Shown in pieces: positions 1-9,042 of a DNA stretch of 31,588 nucleotides. Source of the DNA: Chara braunii. Its lineage: Eukaryota > Streptophyta > Charophyceae > Charales > Characeae. Made by a program: the position numbers and the translations under genes. The first letter of the stretch is position 1. Each line of letters begins with the position of its first letter. The DNA lies in NCBI GenBank assembly GCA_003427395.1, contig BFEA01000028.1:1852639-1884226 (forward strand). Reading direction: 5' to 3'. The notes under the pieces are model-generated. The model saw only the letters and a list, made by a program, of their open reading frames with translations, had not been told where the DNA came from and searched no databases.

Positions 1-76
1 ACACACACATACACACACATACACACATACACGCATACACACACAATATCACGTATGACGAATAGCAAGGTGGGCC

Positions 77-160
<84 letters not shown>

Positions 161-201
161 ATACACAATCACACACATACACGCATACACACACAATATT
201 A
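1..201. repeat. Compound microsatellite (AC)n / (TC)n / (CA)n
   Basis: The window opens with AC dinucleotides interrupted by ATACAC and GCATAC units. A (TC)n block runs from about 79 to 112 and switches directly into (AC)n up to about 153, followed by more ATACAC units. Open frames across it are only dipeptide repeats and are not genes. Confidence 0.97.
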
Positions 202-407
202 ATGACGACAGGGAATGGCACAAAAAACCAAAAAAAACACGAAGCACAGAGCTTGTTCTGTTTTCCGTCTTGATTTTGTCGGATCCTACTGACAATGTGT
301 TTTGCTGTTTCTTGTCTGTTTTTTTGCATTTACTACATCTCTCGTTCGAAATGGCCCATTCACTTCAGAGGGCTACAGCGGGACGCGGCAAGTGCATACC
401 AGGCTAT

Positions 408-510
408 CGTCTTCCCGCGAACACAACGCACGCTGGTCATGCTGGTATACACACTATGTTTCCGACCCGATACAGTCATGACGAGGGTGCATTACGTTCG
501 CTGAAGACGG
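408..510. repeat. Foldback (MITE-like) hairpin, copy 1
   Basis: Arms 408-441 and 477-510 are inverted repeats of about 34 bp, matching at roughly 28 positions, around a ~35-bp loop. The left arm starts CGTCTTCCCGCG and the right arm ends GCTGAAGACGG. The whole unit, including the loop, resembles the reverse complement of 1421-1525. This points to a dispersed short foldback element rather than a chance hairpin. No flanking target duplication was established. Confidence 0.7.
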
Positions 511-540
511 TAGGAAGGAGCCTGACTGCCTTCCAGAGGC

Positions 541-773
541 TAAATCGATCCAAAAGAGGGTGGGGGGGGGGAGGGGGCGGAACGCATCCTGGTCCGGCTG
601 ATTTTGGGAGCGAGGTCCCTCCCTCCCTTCCCAACCAAGCCCAATCGGCGAGAGATCGAGCCAGCTTAGTGAGCTGGAGAGCTCGGGCGATCCCAAAGTG
701 AGATTCATCGGCCGTCAAAAAAAAGAAAAAAAAGAGGTTCATCGGCCGTGAACGGGCAAGCGAGATAGCCAAG
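541..773. other. G-rich and A-rich non-coding stretch
   Basis: Contains a G-rich tract at about 560-580 and an A-rich tract at about 716-733. I see no gene here; open frames on both strands lack any recognisable domain. Confidence 0.6.
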
Positions 774-934
774 ATCAAGCGCAATCGACGGGCATCCATC
801 AAGCGCTATCGAAGGGCATCCATCAAGCGCTATCGAAGGGCATCAAGCGCAATCGAAGGGCATCAAGCGCTATCGCAGAACATCAAGCGCTATCGAAGGG
901 CATCAAGCGCAATCGAACGGCATCAATCGATGGG
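774..934 (+). repeat. 20-bp minisatellite, about seven units
   Basis: The unit is close to ATCAAGCGCWATCGAAGGGC. The first two units carry an extra ATCC, giving a 24-bp period; the later ones are 20 bp. Units differ mainly at the W position and in the GAAGGGC part. It ends in a partial ATCAATCGATGGG unit. Confidence 0.93.
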
Positions 935-1316
935 AGAGAGAGTGAATTCGAGTAGGGTGGACCGGATGATCTCATACCGAGGTCGAGCGGGATCACGCGG
1001 ATGTATATGTCAGTATGAGGTATGAGATGAAGAGGAATCGAGCTGGCGACCTGAGGGCGAGAAAGAACAATCAAGTTCTACAGAATAAAGAGCTCAATGG
1101 AACCGAGCAACGAGTGAGAGAGGTGGAGAGCAATCGAGAGAAGGAGATGGCCAAGATCGAGAAATCTGAAGTCAGCCACATCTGCGAGATCAAGAGATGT
1201 CAACAATAAAGAGAGATCGAGAGAGATCGAGAGATCTTTTCTGAGCGGCAGCAAGCCAAAGACATCGGCCAGAGCGGCTGAAGTCGAAGGAGACGGAAGC
1301 CAGCAAAGCTACCTGT

Positions 1317-1413
1317 CTTCACCCGAATAGAACGCCCGATCATTAAAACCATATTTGGGGCAACTGTCAGTCCAGGTGCAGACATAATGACCGGGCGTTC
1401 TATTCAGGTGAAG
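1317..1413. repeat. 28-bp inverted repeat hairpin (third foldback)
   Basis: Arm 1317-1344 (begins CTTCACCCGAATAGAACG) and arm 1386-1413 (ends TTCTATTCAGGTGAAG) are complementary at 26 of 28 positions around a 41-bp loop. A diverged, shorter relative of the left arm plus loop lies at 1661-1720, in the same orientation but without the right arm. Copy 2 of the other hairpin family starts only 8 bp downstream. Confidence 0.8.
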
Positions 1414-1420
1414 AAGGGTA

Positions 1421-1525
1421 CCGCCTTCCCCCGAGCACAACGCACCCTCATTTTGGCCGTATCTGGCCGGAAATATAGCTTGTATACATTCATTTTTGGG
1501 GTGCGTTATGTTCGGGCGAAGCCGG
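1421..1525. repeat. Foldback (MITE-like) hairpin, copy 2
   Basis: Arms of about 24-28 bp: the left contains CGAGCACAACGCACCC and the right contains GGGTGCGTTATGTTCGGG. The unit is a diverged, inverted copy of 408-510. Similarity extends into the loop, where GTATAC and a CCGGAAA-type segment are shared in reverse orientation. Confidence 0.72.
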
Positions 1526-1980
1526 TAGTCATGCGATCATCGCGAACATCGAGCGAGAAGTTGGCCGCGCGAACGAGTGATTGAGACGACCACGATCGAG
1601 CACGATCGAGCGTGAACCACACCGCGAGATCGATCGAGAGATTTCAGTGCCATCAACCGTCTTCACCGGAACAGAACGCCCTTGGTGCGACTTTCAGTCT
1701 AGATGCAGCCATAATGACCGATGGAGAGCGATCAATCGAGCAATCGAGCAAGCGAGCGAGCGAAACCGGCAAGATAGATTGAGCGCGATCGAGCGAAGTC
1801 ACAGAACAAAACAGATCTACGACTTTTACGAGTCAATAACATGACTTGAGTAGGAGGAGACACCACACACACGGGGTGTAGGCCTTTTCCTTTACACGCA
1901 TCAGTTAGTTCCACAAAACAGATTGATCGGTCGAGGGCGATCGACCGAAGAGCGATCAAAGATCAACAGATTGTCATTCG
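1526..1980. other. GATCGAG-rich simple sequence; one partial hairpin relative
   Basis: Short GATCGAG and ATCGAGC-type words recur at 1590-1640 and 1725-1800, as they also do at 1090-1240. The segment 1661-1720 is a shortened relative of the 1317-1413 hairpin. No gene is supported. This lies downstream of the large minus-strand coding block, so further exons of that gene could be here, but I could not recognise any. Confidence 0.5.
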
Positions 1981-2070
1981 TTAACCAACCAACCAACCCC
2001 GCCAAAAAATAAAACCGAAAACCGAAAACCGAGTCGTAAAACAAATCGAACAACGAGCTGGAAGAACCGG

Positions 2071-2147
2071 GNGGGGGGGGGGGGGGGGGGGAAAAAAAAA
2101 AAAAAATTTTTCCCCCCCCCCCCCCCCCCCCCCCCCCCCCNNCNCCN
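2071..2147. other. Assembly artefact: G/A/T/C homopolymer blocks with Ns
   Basis: G-run (2071-2091, one N), A-run (2092-2106), T-run (2107-2111) and C-run (2112-2140) are followed by NNCNCCN. Four successive homopolymer blocks next to Ns are best explained as low-quality consensus or gap fill, not biology. It interrupts the reading frame of the large minus-strand gene, so residues translated through it should be ignored. Confidence 0.9.
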
Positions 2148-4452
2148 CTGCATTGCTTACGTAATTACGAACCTGGGTGCAGAAATCTGGTGTTAGCAGG
2201 CAATGAAGCAAGTACTGCAAATACACCTTGAATACAATAAATGGAATTCCACCGCTATTCGTTCGATCGGTCTCCTTCACCTCATCATCACCCGATACCG
2301 CGATGAATTTCTCCTCTTTGTAAGAGTCACGCTTCTTTCTTCGTTTGCTCTTGTCATCGCCATCGCCATCGTCATCTTCATCACCATAGACGATAAATCC
2401 ACTCAGTGACTCAGGGTCGGAATCGGAGACGGAGTCAGCAATGGTGGAACGCCACTTCCCTCGACCGCCCACCTCTCCATCCAATGCACAACTACTACGC
2501 TCCTCATCTTCCTCCTCCTCCTCCTCCTTATCCTCCTCCTCCTCAACCGTCTCTGAAGGAAGGAGGCCAAGATGCTTCTCTCGATTGCGCTTCAATCTTT
2601 CCAACAGAGTGTCCGGCTGGCGATCACCAGCCTTAGCCGCCATAACTGGATTGGCTTGCTGCGTGCCTACGTGGTGCTGCTGCTGCTTAGTCTCCTTCTT
2701 TCTTCCTTTGCCTTTCCTTTTTACCATTGCTGCCGCTCCCACCCTCGACCCTGTGCCTCCATCTTTCTCTTCTTCTTCTTCTTCTTCTTCTTCTTCGTCT
2801 TCGTCTTCTTCTTCTTCTTCCTTCTTCTTCAACCTCTTCATCGACCTCTTCTTCTCGTTCCCTGGCCGTGCCAACGACTCCATTTCCTCCACTGATGATG
2901 ACAATTTCCTCTTCTCCGGCTTGGAAGACTGCCGGTGCCGCCGCCCTCCCTTCCCGTCGTTATCGCATTCTGCAGCGCTGGCTTTTGGCGGCGAATCCCG
3001 AGGTGAGTTTCTCTCTCTCTCCCTTCCCTTCTCCTTCTCCCCCACCCCCTCCTCTTCTCCCTCGGCGCCCTCCGCCTCTTTCCGCTGCATCTGTCTTTCA
3101 TCCTCCTGCTCGCTGTCGCTAACAACGATCGCTTTTCTGCCCCTCCATTTCCTTTCCCCCCCTCTCGAACCACGTTGCTGTGGAGATGGCGACCCCTTTC
3201 GACCACTCTCGCCATCGCCATCGCCATTATCCTCCACGTGGAGATGACCTTCTTCTTCTTCTTCTTCTTCTTCTTTTTCCTCGTCTTTTTCTTTTTGTTT
3301 TTTTTCTTCTCGCTGTTTCCTGTCCGTTTTCTCTTCCCCCGTCAGCTCGCCCAACGTCTCTGTCCCCTTTCCCCTACCCCAACCGTCGTTGTCGACCCGC
3401 ACTTCGCGACGGGCGCGCTTCCCCCCATCCCCCAAACCAAGCGGGGAAGAGGGAGCTTCGCCGCCGCCGTCGGCACTCTCATCGAGATCGTGGTCCCAAT
3501 CCCTAGAGGCAACGTGATCGCCACTCGCTGCGGCGGGTTTTGGTACCTGCGCCCATTCCATCGATCGCCTCCTGCCTTCTCTGCCCGAGCCGGGCGAACG
3601 GCAAGCAGAAGGAGAAGCAGAAGCAGCAGCAGCAGCAGCAGCGCCCCTGCTTACCCCATCGCCCCCCGCCTTTCTCTGTTTCAGAGGCTGCCTCCTTGCG
3701 TTTCGACGTTGCAGAGCAGAAGCGAAGAAATGCCACGTGTCCTTTGCTACGCTCTCTTCGTCCCCCGTGCAGTCGTCATCTCCTTCCTGCGCTTTGCTCC
3801 GCTTATTCCTTCTTCCGGGATACCTCCTTTCCTCTCTCTGCCGCCTCTCCTGGTGGTGCGCAACCATCGCTGCTGCAGAGGTCTTACCGTGTCGTGCTCG
3901 TCTTCTCCGCGCCTTCTCTAATTGCTTTTCTTCTTCCTCCTCGTAAAGGGTCTCCGGATCCTTCGACACATTATCATAGCGCCTTTTCCGGCTTCTTTCT
4001 GGCTCCTGCCCCTCGTGCTCTTCCACTTCCTCACTGTTCACTAGGAAGTCGCTCAGGCTATCGCCTCCTGACTCGTCTGAAACTTTCTCATATCCACCTT
4101 TGAACAACCTTTGGCTCCCCGCTACCCTTAAACACCCCTTTTTCACATCTCCCCGCCGTTCTCGTCTTCCTCCCCCTGTCCCTGTCTTTTCCCCCTTTAA
4201 ATCCCGATCCCTCCTACGGGAACCGACATCTCTCATCTTTTTCAACAACTGCTTACCACCACCTTTTTTTCTTCCACTTCTCGTTAGCATTTTTTCCTCC
4301 TCCTCCCCCTCCTCCTCCTCCTCCTCCTCCGTCTCCTCTTCACCATCGCTTTTACTACTGATTTCAGCTCCCTCGTCCTCTTCTTCTTCTTCTTCTTCTT
4401 CTTCTCCTTCTTCTTCTTCTTCCTCATCATCTTCTACTTCTTTTACTACTTT

Positions 4453-4494
<42 letters not shown>

Positions 4495-6798
4495 TTCACT
4501 ATCAACAATAAAGTCGCTATCGCTTTCGCTCCCCGAGTCCTCCGAGACACTCTCGTATCCCCCTTTGAAAATCCTTTGGCTTCCCATGGCCTTTCTAGTC
4601 ATCTTTCCACCTGTCGGTTCATGCCGTCCCCGTCCTGCTGCACCCTTCCCCTTCCCCTTTGCAGGCGGATTGCTCCGCTTGACCGCAGCAGCAGCAGCAG
4701 CGGCAGCAGCCTCGGCAGCAGCAGCGGCACTTCTCGTCTTTCGCGTGCTGCGTGACGAAGGAACGGCATCGGAATCCTCCTCGGAATCCTCGTCGGAATC
4801 CTCGTCGGAATCCTCGTCGGAATCCTCGTCGGAATCTTCGTCGGAATCCTCGTCGACCTCCTTCTCCTGTTCACTGTCAACTTCACCAAGATCGATCTGG
4901 ATATTGCTTTTGCGCACCTTGGAATAGCCGCTACTACTAGCGAGACGCTGATGCTGGCCCTCCTCTTTCCCCCTTTCCCTCCTCTTCTTCCCAAGTCCCT
5001 CCTCTCCCTCCCCCGCCTCCCTCTCCTCCTCTGTCATTCCTTGCCGCTCGCCATCGCCCTTCTTGTCATGGTCTTCGTTTTCCTCACGGTGGTCGTTACA
5101 TTCCTCTTTTCCTCGCCGCCTTGATGGACCCAAGCAGCCTTCGACGCGCCCGTTCCCCCCACCACCATCCCTGTCTGTTTGAGCTGCCCCGTCGTCTCGA
5201 TCCTTCTCATCGTACGATGAAGACAAGTCGACCGTCTCGAGATGTGAGGCGGAAGCCTCAACAGATTCGTTCCCCCGATCACGATTTCCTGGAAGACTCG
5301 ATGATAAAGTCGTTGGCCTCCGCGCCAGCGCCTTCTGCTTTCCCTTTCGGGGACAGCTATTCGTCGCCGCCATGACTGGCGATGATCCCTCAGGAGCTCC
5401 GTGGCAATCTGCCTTTGCGTCGCCATCACCATGATGATTACTTCTTTGCCTTCCCGCTTCCATTCCACCACCATCGCCGCCACCATCCCCTCGCTCATCC
5501 GTAGCGGTGATCTTGACTTTCGTTCCTGACCGTAGGATTCGAGGACTGCCTGTTTCTGTTCGACGATCACTCCAATCTTCTCGGTCATCTTTAGCGTTGA
5601 CTTTTTTTCCTTCAGTTCCTGACAGTGGGAAGGGATCGCGGTCAGAAGAAGAAGGTAGGTGATTGCCCTCGGTAGCGACTGACTTTTGGCGGGCCGTAGC
5701 ATCAACCCCCAACTTGTCGTCATCGCCTCCTGCCATATCCGCCGCCCTTCGACCATTCGGCGAGGGAGGAGGAGGAGGGGACTTGATGATGTTGCCGGCA
5801 GAATCCCTGCGCTTCGGATCGACGGCTGATCCCGCTCCTGCTCGGAGGATAGCCTCTCCTTCTGCCACGTGTTTCGCCTTCTTTTTCGTCTCGGAAGAAT
5901 GTGCAATCCCTACTTCTCCTACCACCTTGGCCTCCTCCCCTCCATCTCCCGACGTTGCCACCGAAGCTCGCTTTTCAATGATCAGGACACAGCCGTCGTC
6001 GTCATCTAAGGAAACGACAGTCTTCGACCGGCAAAGAGGCAGTTTTCTGCGCTGCTTTCCTTTCAGACTTGTGCCGCGTCGAACCTCCTCCTTCTCCTTC
6101 TCCTCCTCCTCCTCCTCCTCCCCCTGCTCATTCTCGTCTTCAACAGCGGCTGATGAATCTTTCGCGGCTTCGTCCATCCTGTCACCTTGTTTCTCCTCCA
6201 CTCGCTCACCCCGCTTCTCCTCCCTTCTCTCCCCCTGTTCTCCCTCGATTCTTTTTTTACCCTCTTTTTCCTCTATTCTCTCCCCTTGTTGTTTCTCCTC
6301 CCCCCTCTCACGCAGTTTCTCCTCCATTCTCTCACCCTCCTCCTCCTCCTCCGTGTCCCCGTCGTCCAAGATGGCTACTGCCTTTCTCTTTCTGAATCGC
6401 CTGCCATTCGACCGCGATGGTGCCGACTTTGCGTCAAGGGATCTGTCACTGACGACCGGTCCACCTTTGCGATCGCCATCGCCGGAAGCTTCGACTATCT
6501 CCTCATCGTCGAAATCGACCAGATCGACCACAACGACGCACCGCTGTTTCTGGCCATAGCCCACCTCCGCCGGCTTTTTCCTGGTCGCCGGCCGGACTAC
6601 GTTCGATGGAACGATTTTCGCTTTACTCGATGGAAGGACGCGATATCTTCGACTTCTTCCGCGAGAGCCGCCGCTGCCATCGCCATCGGCGGCGGCGGCG
6701 CGCGGGGTCTTACGGTATCGACCTGCATTTGGCGCCAAACGTTTTGCCGCCGATCTCGGCGGCAAAGCCCGTTTCTGCTTTGACACTTTTCTCGGCAT
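2148..6798 (-). CDS. Large highly charged acidic/basic protein, probably nuclear; N-terminal exon, 3' incomplete
   Basis: An uninterrupted frame of ~1,550 codons starts at an ATG with G at -3 and runs into the artefact at 2147; in-frame codons beyond that are meaningless. I do not recognise the family. The first ~40 residues are Lys/Arg-rich (MPRKVSKQKRALPPRSAAKR). Then come Glu/Arg/Lys tracts, DEDS repeats (about 649-676), an Ala tract, long Asp and Glu runs, and basic patches such as KRRKKR near the end. A motif recurs three times: SQRIFKGGYESVSEDSG...SDFIVDSED (~738), SQRLFKGGYEKVSDESG...SDFLVNSEE (~893), and SVSDSD...SGFIVYGDED (~1454). No enzymatic domain is visible. Alternating acidic tracts with embedded aromatics and basic patches are typical of histone-, chromatin- or RNA-associated nuclear proteins; that role is inference. 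A catalytic domain could lie in missing downstream exons. Confidence 0.6.
2173..2226 (-). other. Candidate 54-nt in-frame intron near the end of the exon
   Basis: On the minus strand AAG|GTGTAT at 2226 begins, and CACCCAG|G at 2173 ends, a 54-nt segment. It contains CTAAC, a consensus branch point, about 19 nt before the acceptor. It falls exactly between codons (phase 0, after residue 1524) and has no stop, so the frame stays open either way. 54 nt is short for plant introns. Alternatively the donor is GTAAGC at about 2162, or there is no intron here. Confidence 0.3.
4454..4494 (-). repeat. (CAT)n/(ATG)n trinucleotide run encoding poly-Asp
   Basis: About 13 CAT units on the plus strand read as GAT codons on the minus strand. 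They encode the Asp run just after the SDFIVDSED motif. A single repeated codon type suggests slippage expansion. Confidence 0.9.
4770..4853 (-). repeat. 12-bp coding tandem repeat, seven units (DEDS)
   Basis: Seven 12-bp units near CGGAATCCTCGT encode consecutive Asp-Glu-Asp-Ser on the minus strand. One unit reads Glu-Glu-Asp-Ser and another has a TCTTCG variant. The period is a multiple of three, so copy-number change preserves the frame. Confidence 0.93.
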
Positions 6799-6960
6799 TG
6801 CCGAAAAATGAATCGAGATCGTCCGCTCTCGGAAGCGAAACCCTCCTCCCCGCGCTCCTTCTCTCTGTAGCTACCTCGTCATTATCGCCATACAATCAAG
6901 CACCTCTCTCTTTCACCCCCAGCACAGCATAACACACTTTGTCGTGACGTCATCACGTCA
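6799..6960 (-). promoter_or_regulatory. Presumed upstream region with paired ACGT-core (CRE-like) sites
   Basis: About 145 bp upstream of the ATG at 6798 lies the palindrome TGACGTCA (6945-6952), followed by CACGTCA (6954-6960). ACGT-core elements of this kind bind bZIP factors in plants and other eukaryotes. No TATA box is evident between them and the ATG. Assignment to this gene rests on position only. Confidence 0.35.
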
Positions 6961-7370
6961 ATCAATATACCAACAACCCTCTCTATGTACTCGGAGTGCA
7001 GCGCTCGGCGCGCTTTCGCTCCTATACTCTCCCAGATCTGGTTTCTTTTCTCTTTATCTTTCGCCGGTTCAGAAAGGCTATGACGGCCAATCTCGTACGG
7101 CTATGGCGGCCGATCTCGTACGGCTATGGCGGTTCAGAAAGAAAGGCTTTCAGAAAGGCTATGGCGGTTCAGAGAGGCTTTGGCGTAACCAGTTCTCCAG
7201 AGGCCCGCCTCTCACGTACGATACGGATCTGAGCCACCGATCGTCATCGTCTCATAAACCCAAGAGGAATCGATCGACTGCAGCATCGCGAACCATAACG
7301 CTTTCGCCAACACGTGGGCTCCCTCGCACACTATTGGGGGGAACTGCTTTGTCACACCACGTGGGCGTTG
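6961..7370. other. No gene recognised; short GGCTATGGCGG repeats
   Basis: At 7075-7190 the words CGTACGGCTATGGCGG, GGCTATGGCGGTTCAG and TTTCAGAAAGGC repeat several times in imperfect tandem. Two CACGTGGG-like G-boxes occur near 7311 and 7357. No coding region with a recognisable domain is visible. Confidence 0.5.
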
Positions 7371-7386
7371 GGAACGACCAACGATG
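7371..7386 (-). repeat. 16-bp direct repeat, 3' flank of U6 fragment
   Basis: GGAACGACCAACGATG here and GGAATGACCAACGATG at 7476-7491 differ at one base. They bracket the U6-derived segment, as expected for a target-site duplication produced by retroposition. Confidence 0.6.
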
Positions 7387-7400
7387 TTGGCGTTGGGAAC

Positions 7401-7475
7401 TGCGTGTCATCCTTGCGCAGGAGCCATGCTAATCTTCTCTGTTTCGTTCCAATTTTAACGGATGGCCCGAGCGAC
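7401..7475 (-). pseudogene. U6: U6 snRNA pseudogene, 3'-truncated
   Basis: The minus strand from 7475 to 7401 follows the universal U6 snRNA sequence from its 5' end to about nucleotide 77. The 5' stem-loop is degenerate (GTCGCTCGGGCC). The ACAGAGA box, the AGC triad (TTAGCATGG) and the start of the internal stem-loop (CTGCGCAAGGATGACACGCA) are preserved, with a few substitutions. The ~25-nt 3' tail and the Pol III T-run are missing; the sequence instead becomes GTTCCCAACGCC. TATAAA lies at -23, but I find no plant upstream sequence element. The 16-bp direct repeats on both sides favour a retroposed pseudogene. A divergent working gene is unlikely without the 3' end. Confidence 0.87.
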
Positions 7476-7491
7476 GGAATGACCAACGATG
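7476..7491 (-). repeat. 16-bp direct repeat, 5' flank of U6 fragment
   Basis: This copy abuts the first base of the U6 segment and matches 7371-7386 at 15 of 16 positions. The other copy lies 14 bases past the last U6-matching base, leaving a short non-U6 tail inside the repeats. Confidence 0.6.
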
Positions 7492-8540
7492 ATTTATACA
7501 CCTTCATCAACTGGAATCGCTGCATCCTGTAGGCATGTGCAGGTTCGTGGGCACATGGAAGACCTCGCGTCGAGCCATTCCTTCGCCGAAAATTCGAAAT
7601 GCAAACCGCTCCTCAAGCGGCAGGAATTTTCTGACCTCTTGCTTTTTTACACCGCCCACTCCAACTCCGCCACCACTCATGGCACGGTTTTTTTTTTTTC
7701 TTTTTTTGCAGGCACGGGTTTTGACATACGTCTGTTCGTTGGAACAGAACAGGCGGCCTCTAAGGGCATATTCATACACGGATTTTGCCCGGACCAGTCG
7801 AACCGCAGTAAGACCATACTCACACAAGGACTTTCCTGGACGTATCTGACCGAGAATGCGGCTTCGTGCATGCCTTTGACCGAAATTTCAACTCCAGGGA
7901 CGAGTCAAAGAGGTCCTATTGTGACTATGCCCTCAAAGTTGCGCTGTCTCTCGATGATGTTTGTGATCACTCGCAAGTGTTCAGACTGAACCGGCGAGAA
8001 AGTCCGAGTGTGACGACAGAAGTCCACCAATAGTAGCGTGCGCTCGAAAGGGGATATTGCTCAGCGCATGTGAATGGTAAACAGATGACTGCTATAGTGA
8101 ACAGCCCATGGGGCCGAAACGACAGAAGTGCGCTCCAAAGGGGATATCGGTCAGCGCATGTGGGTGAATCGTAAACAGTGCTATAGTGAACAGCGCATGG
8201 TCCGAGTCCTGCTGAATTCGTAGCCCTAAGGCTGTGGTATAGTGGGTTGCTACTGGGTTGCTGCATGTGTCAGGGTAGTTCATTTTTTTTGCTGCGGGGT
8301 GTGCGGTGACCCTTCGCATTCTTGTGGAGGACAGACAGCAAGGTCACCCTTTGCATTCTTGCGGAGGACTGATTGACTTACCGTGAGGGCACGGGTGCGC
8401 AGCCCGTAGTTCATTTGTTGATGTGGTTCGGGAAGGGTAAGGTAGTGATCATGCTGTATGTATGTTTTGTCATGTTCGCTATACACAACTCGAAGAGAGA
8501 GTGTGTGTGGGGTCCCGGTTGGTGCTTTATTCACGAGCAT
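7492..8540. other. Non-coding stretch with three small tandem duplications
   Basis: Three diverged duplications are visible. 7767-7805 and 7815-7852 share a CATAyTCAyACA...GGAyTT frame with a 48-bp period. 8013-8112 and 8119-8199 share ACGACAGAAGT, GCGCTC.AAAGGGGATAT, CAGCGCATGTG and CTATAGTGAACAGC. 8305-8332 and 8342-8369 share a 28-bp core around GCATTCTTG.GGAGGAC with a 37-bp period. No gene or known element is recognised. Confidence 0.75.
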
Positions 8541-8541
8541 C

Positions 8542-9010
8542 ACATCAAAATTCTTTACCAAATTTAAAATAAAAATTTAATTAAAAAAATAACTTTTTTT
8601 CCTTTTCTTTTTTTGCCCGGTCGGGCAAGCGGACCGGGCCACTGTGGTAGCCTAGGTAAAAAATAATTAATTAAAAAAAAATGTTATAACTTTTTATTGA
8701 GTCTTATGATATATTAACACACGTACATCTATATATATCTCTCAAAATATATGTATATATTAACATTTTTACTAGGCTACAAGAGTGGTCCGGAGTCACT
8801 TGCCCCACCGGGCCAAAAAAAATAATAATAATAAAAATAAAAGAATTGTTTTAATCTATTTTTAAATTTTAATTTTTATTTTAAATTTGGTGAAGATTTT
8901 TTTTTTTTTTTTTTTCACTTCAAACAACTTTTTCTCGTCAAAAACCGGGAAACGGGCCCGGCGTCCCTCACGATGTGACCCTGAGGCAAAAGTTCATAAC
9001 ATAGTTTTTT

Positions 9011-9042
<32 letters not shown>

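Noticed and set aside
774-934. CRISPR-like array
   Set aside because: The units are contiguous without unique spacers and the DNA is eukaryotic; it is a minisatellite.
2441-6783. Long plus-strand Ser/Pro/Leu-rich open frames opposite the large gene
   Set aside because: They are antisense shadows of a minus-strand frame rich in Glu, Asp and Lys codons, and have no domain of their own.
7476-7510. Functional Pol III promoter for the U6 segment
   Set aside because: TATAAA at -23 is present, but no plant upstream sequence element was found, and the RNA 3' end and terminator are missing.
7489-7989. 166-codon plus-strand frame
   Set aside because: It runs through a T-homopolymer and a tandem duplication, and shows no domain.
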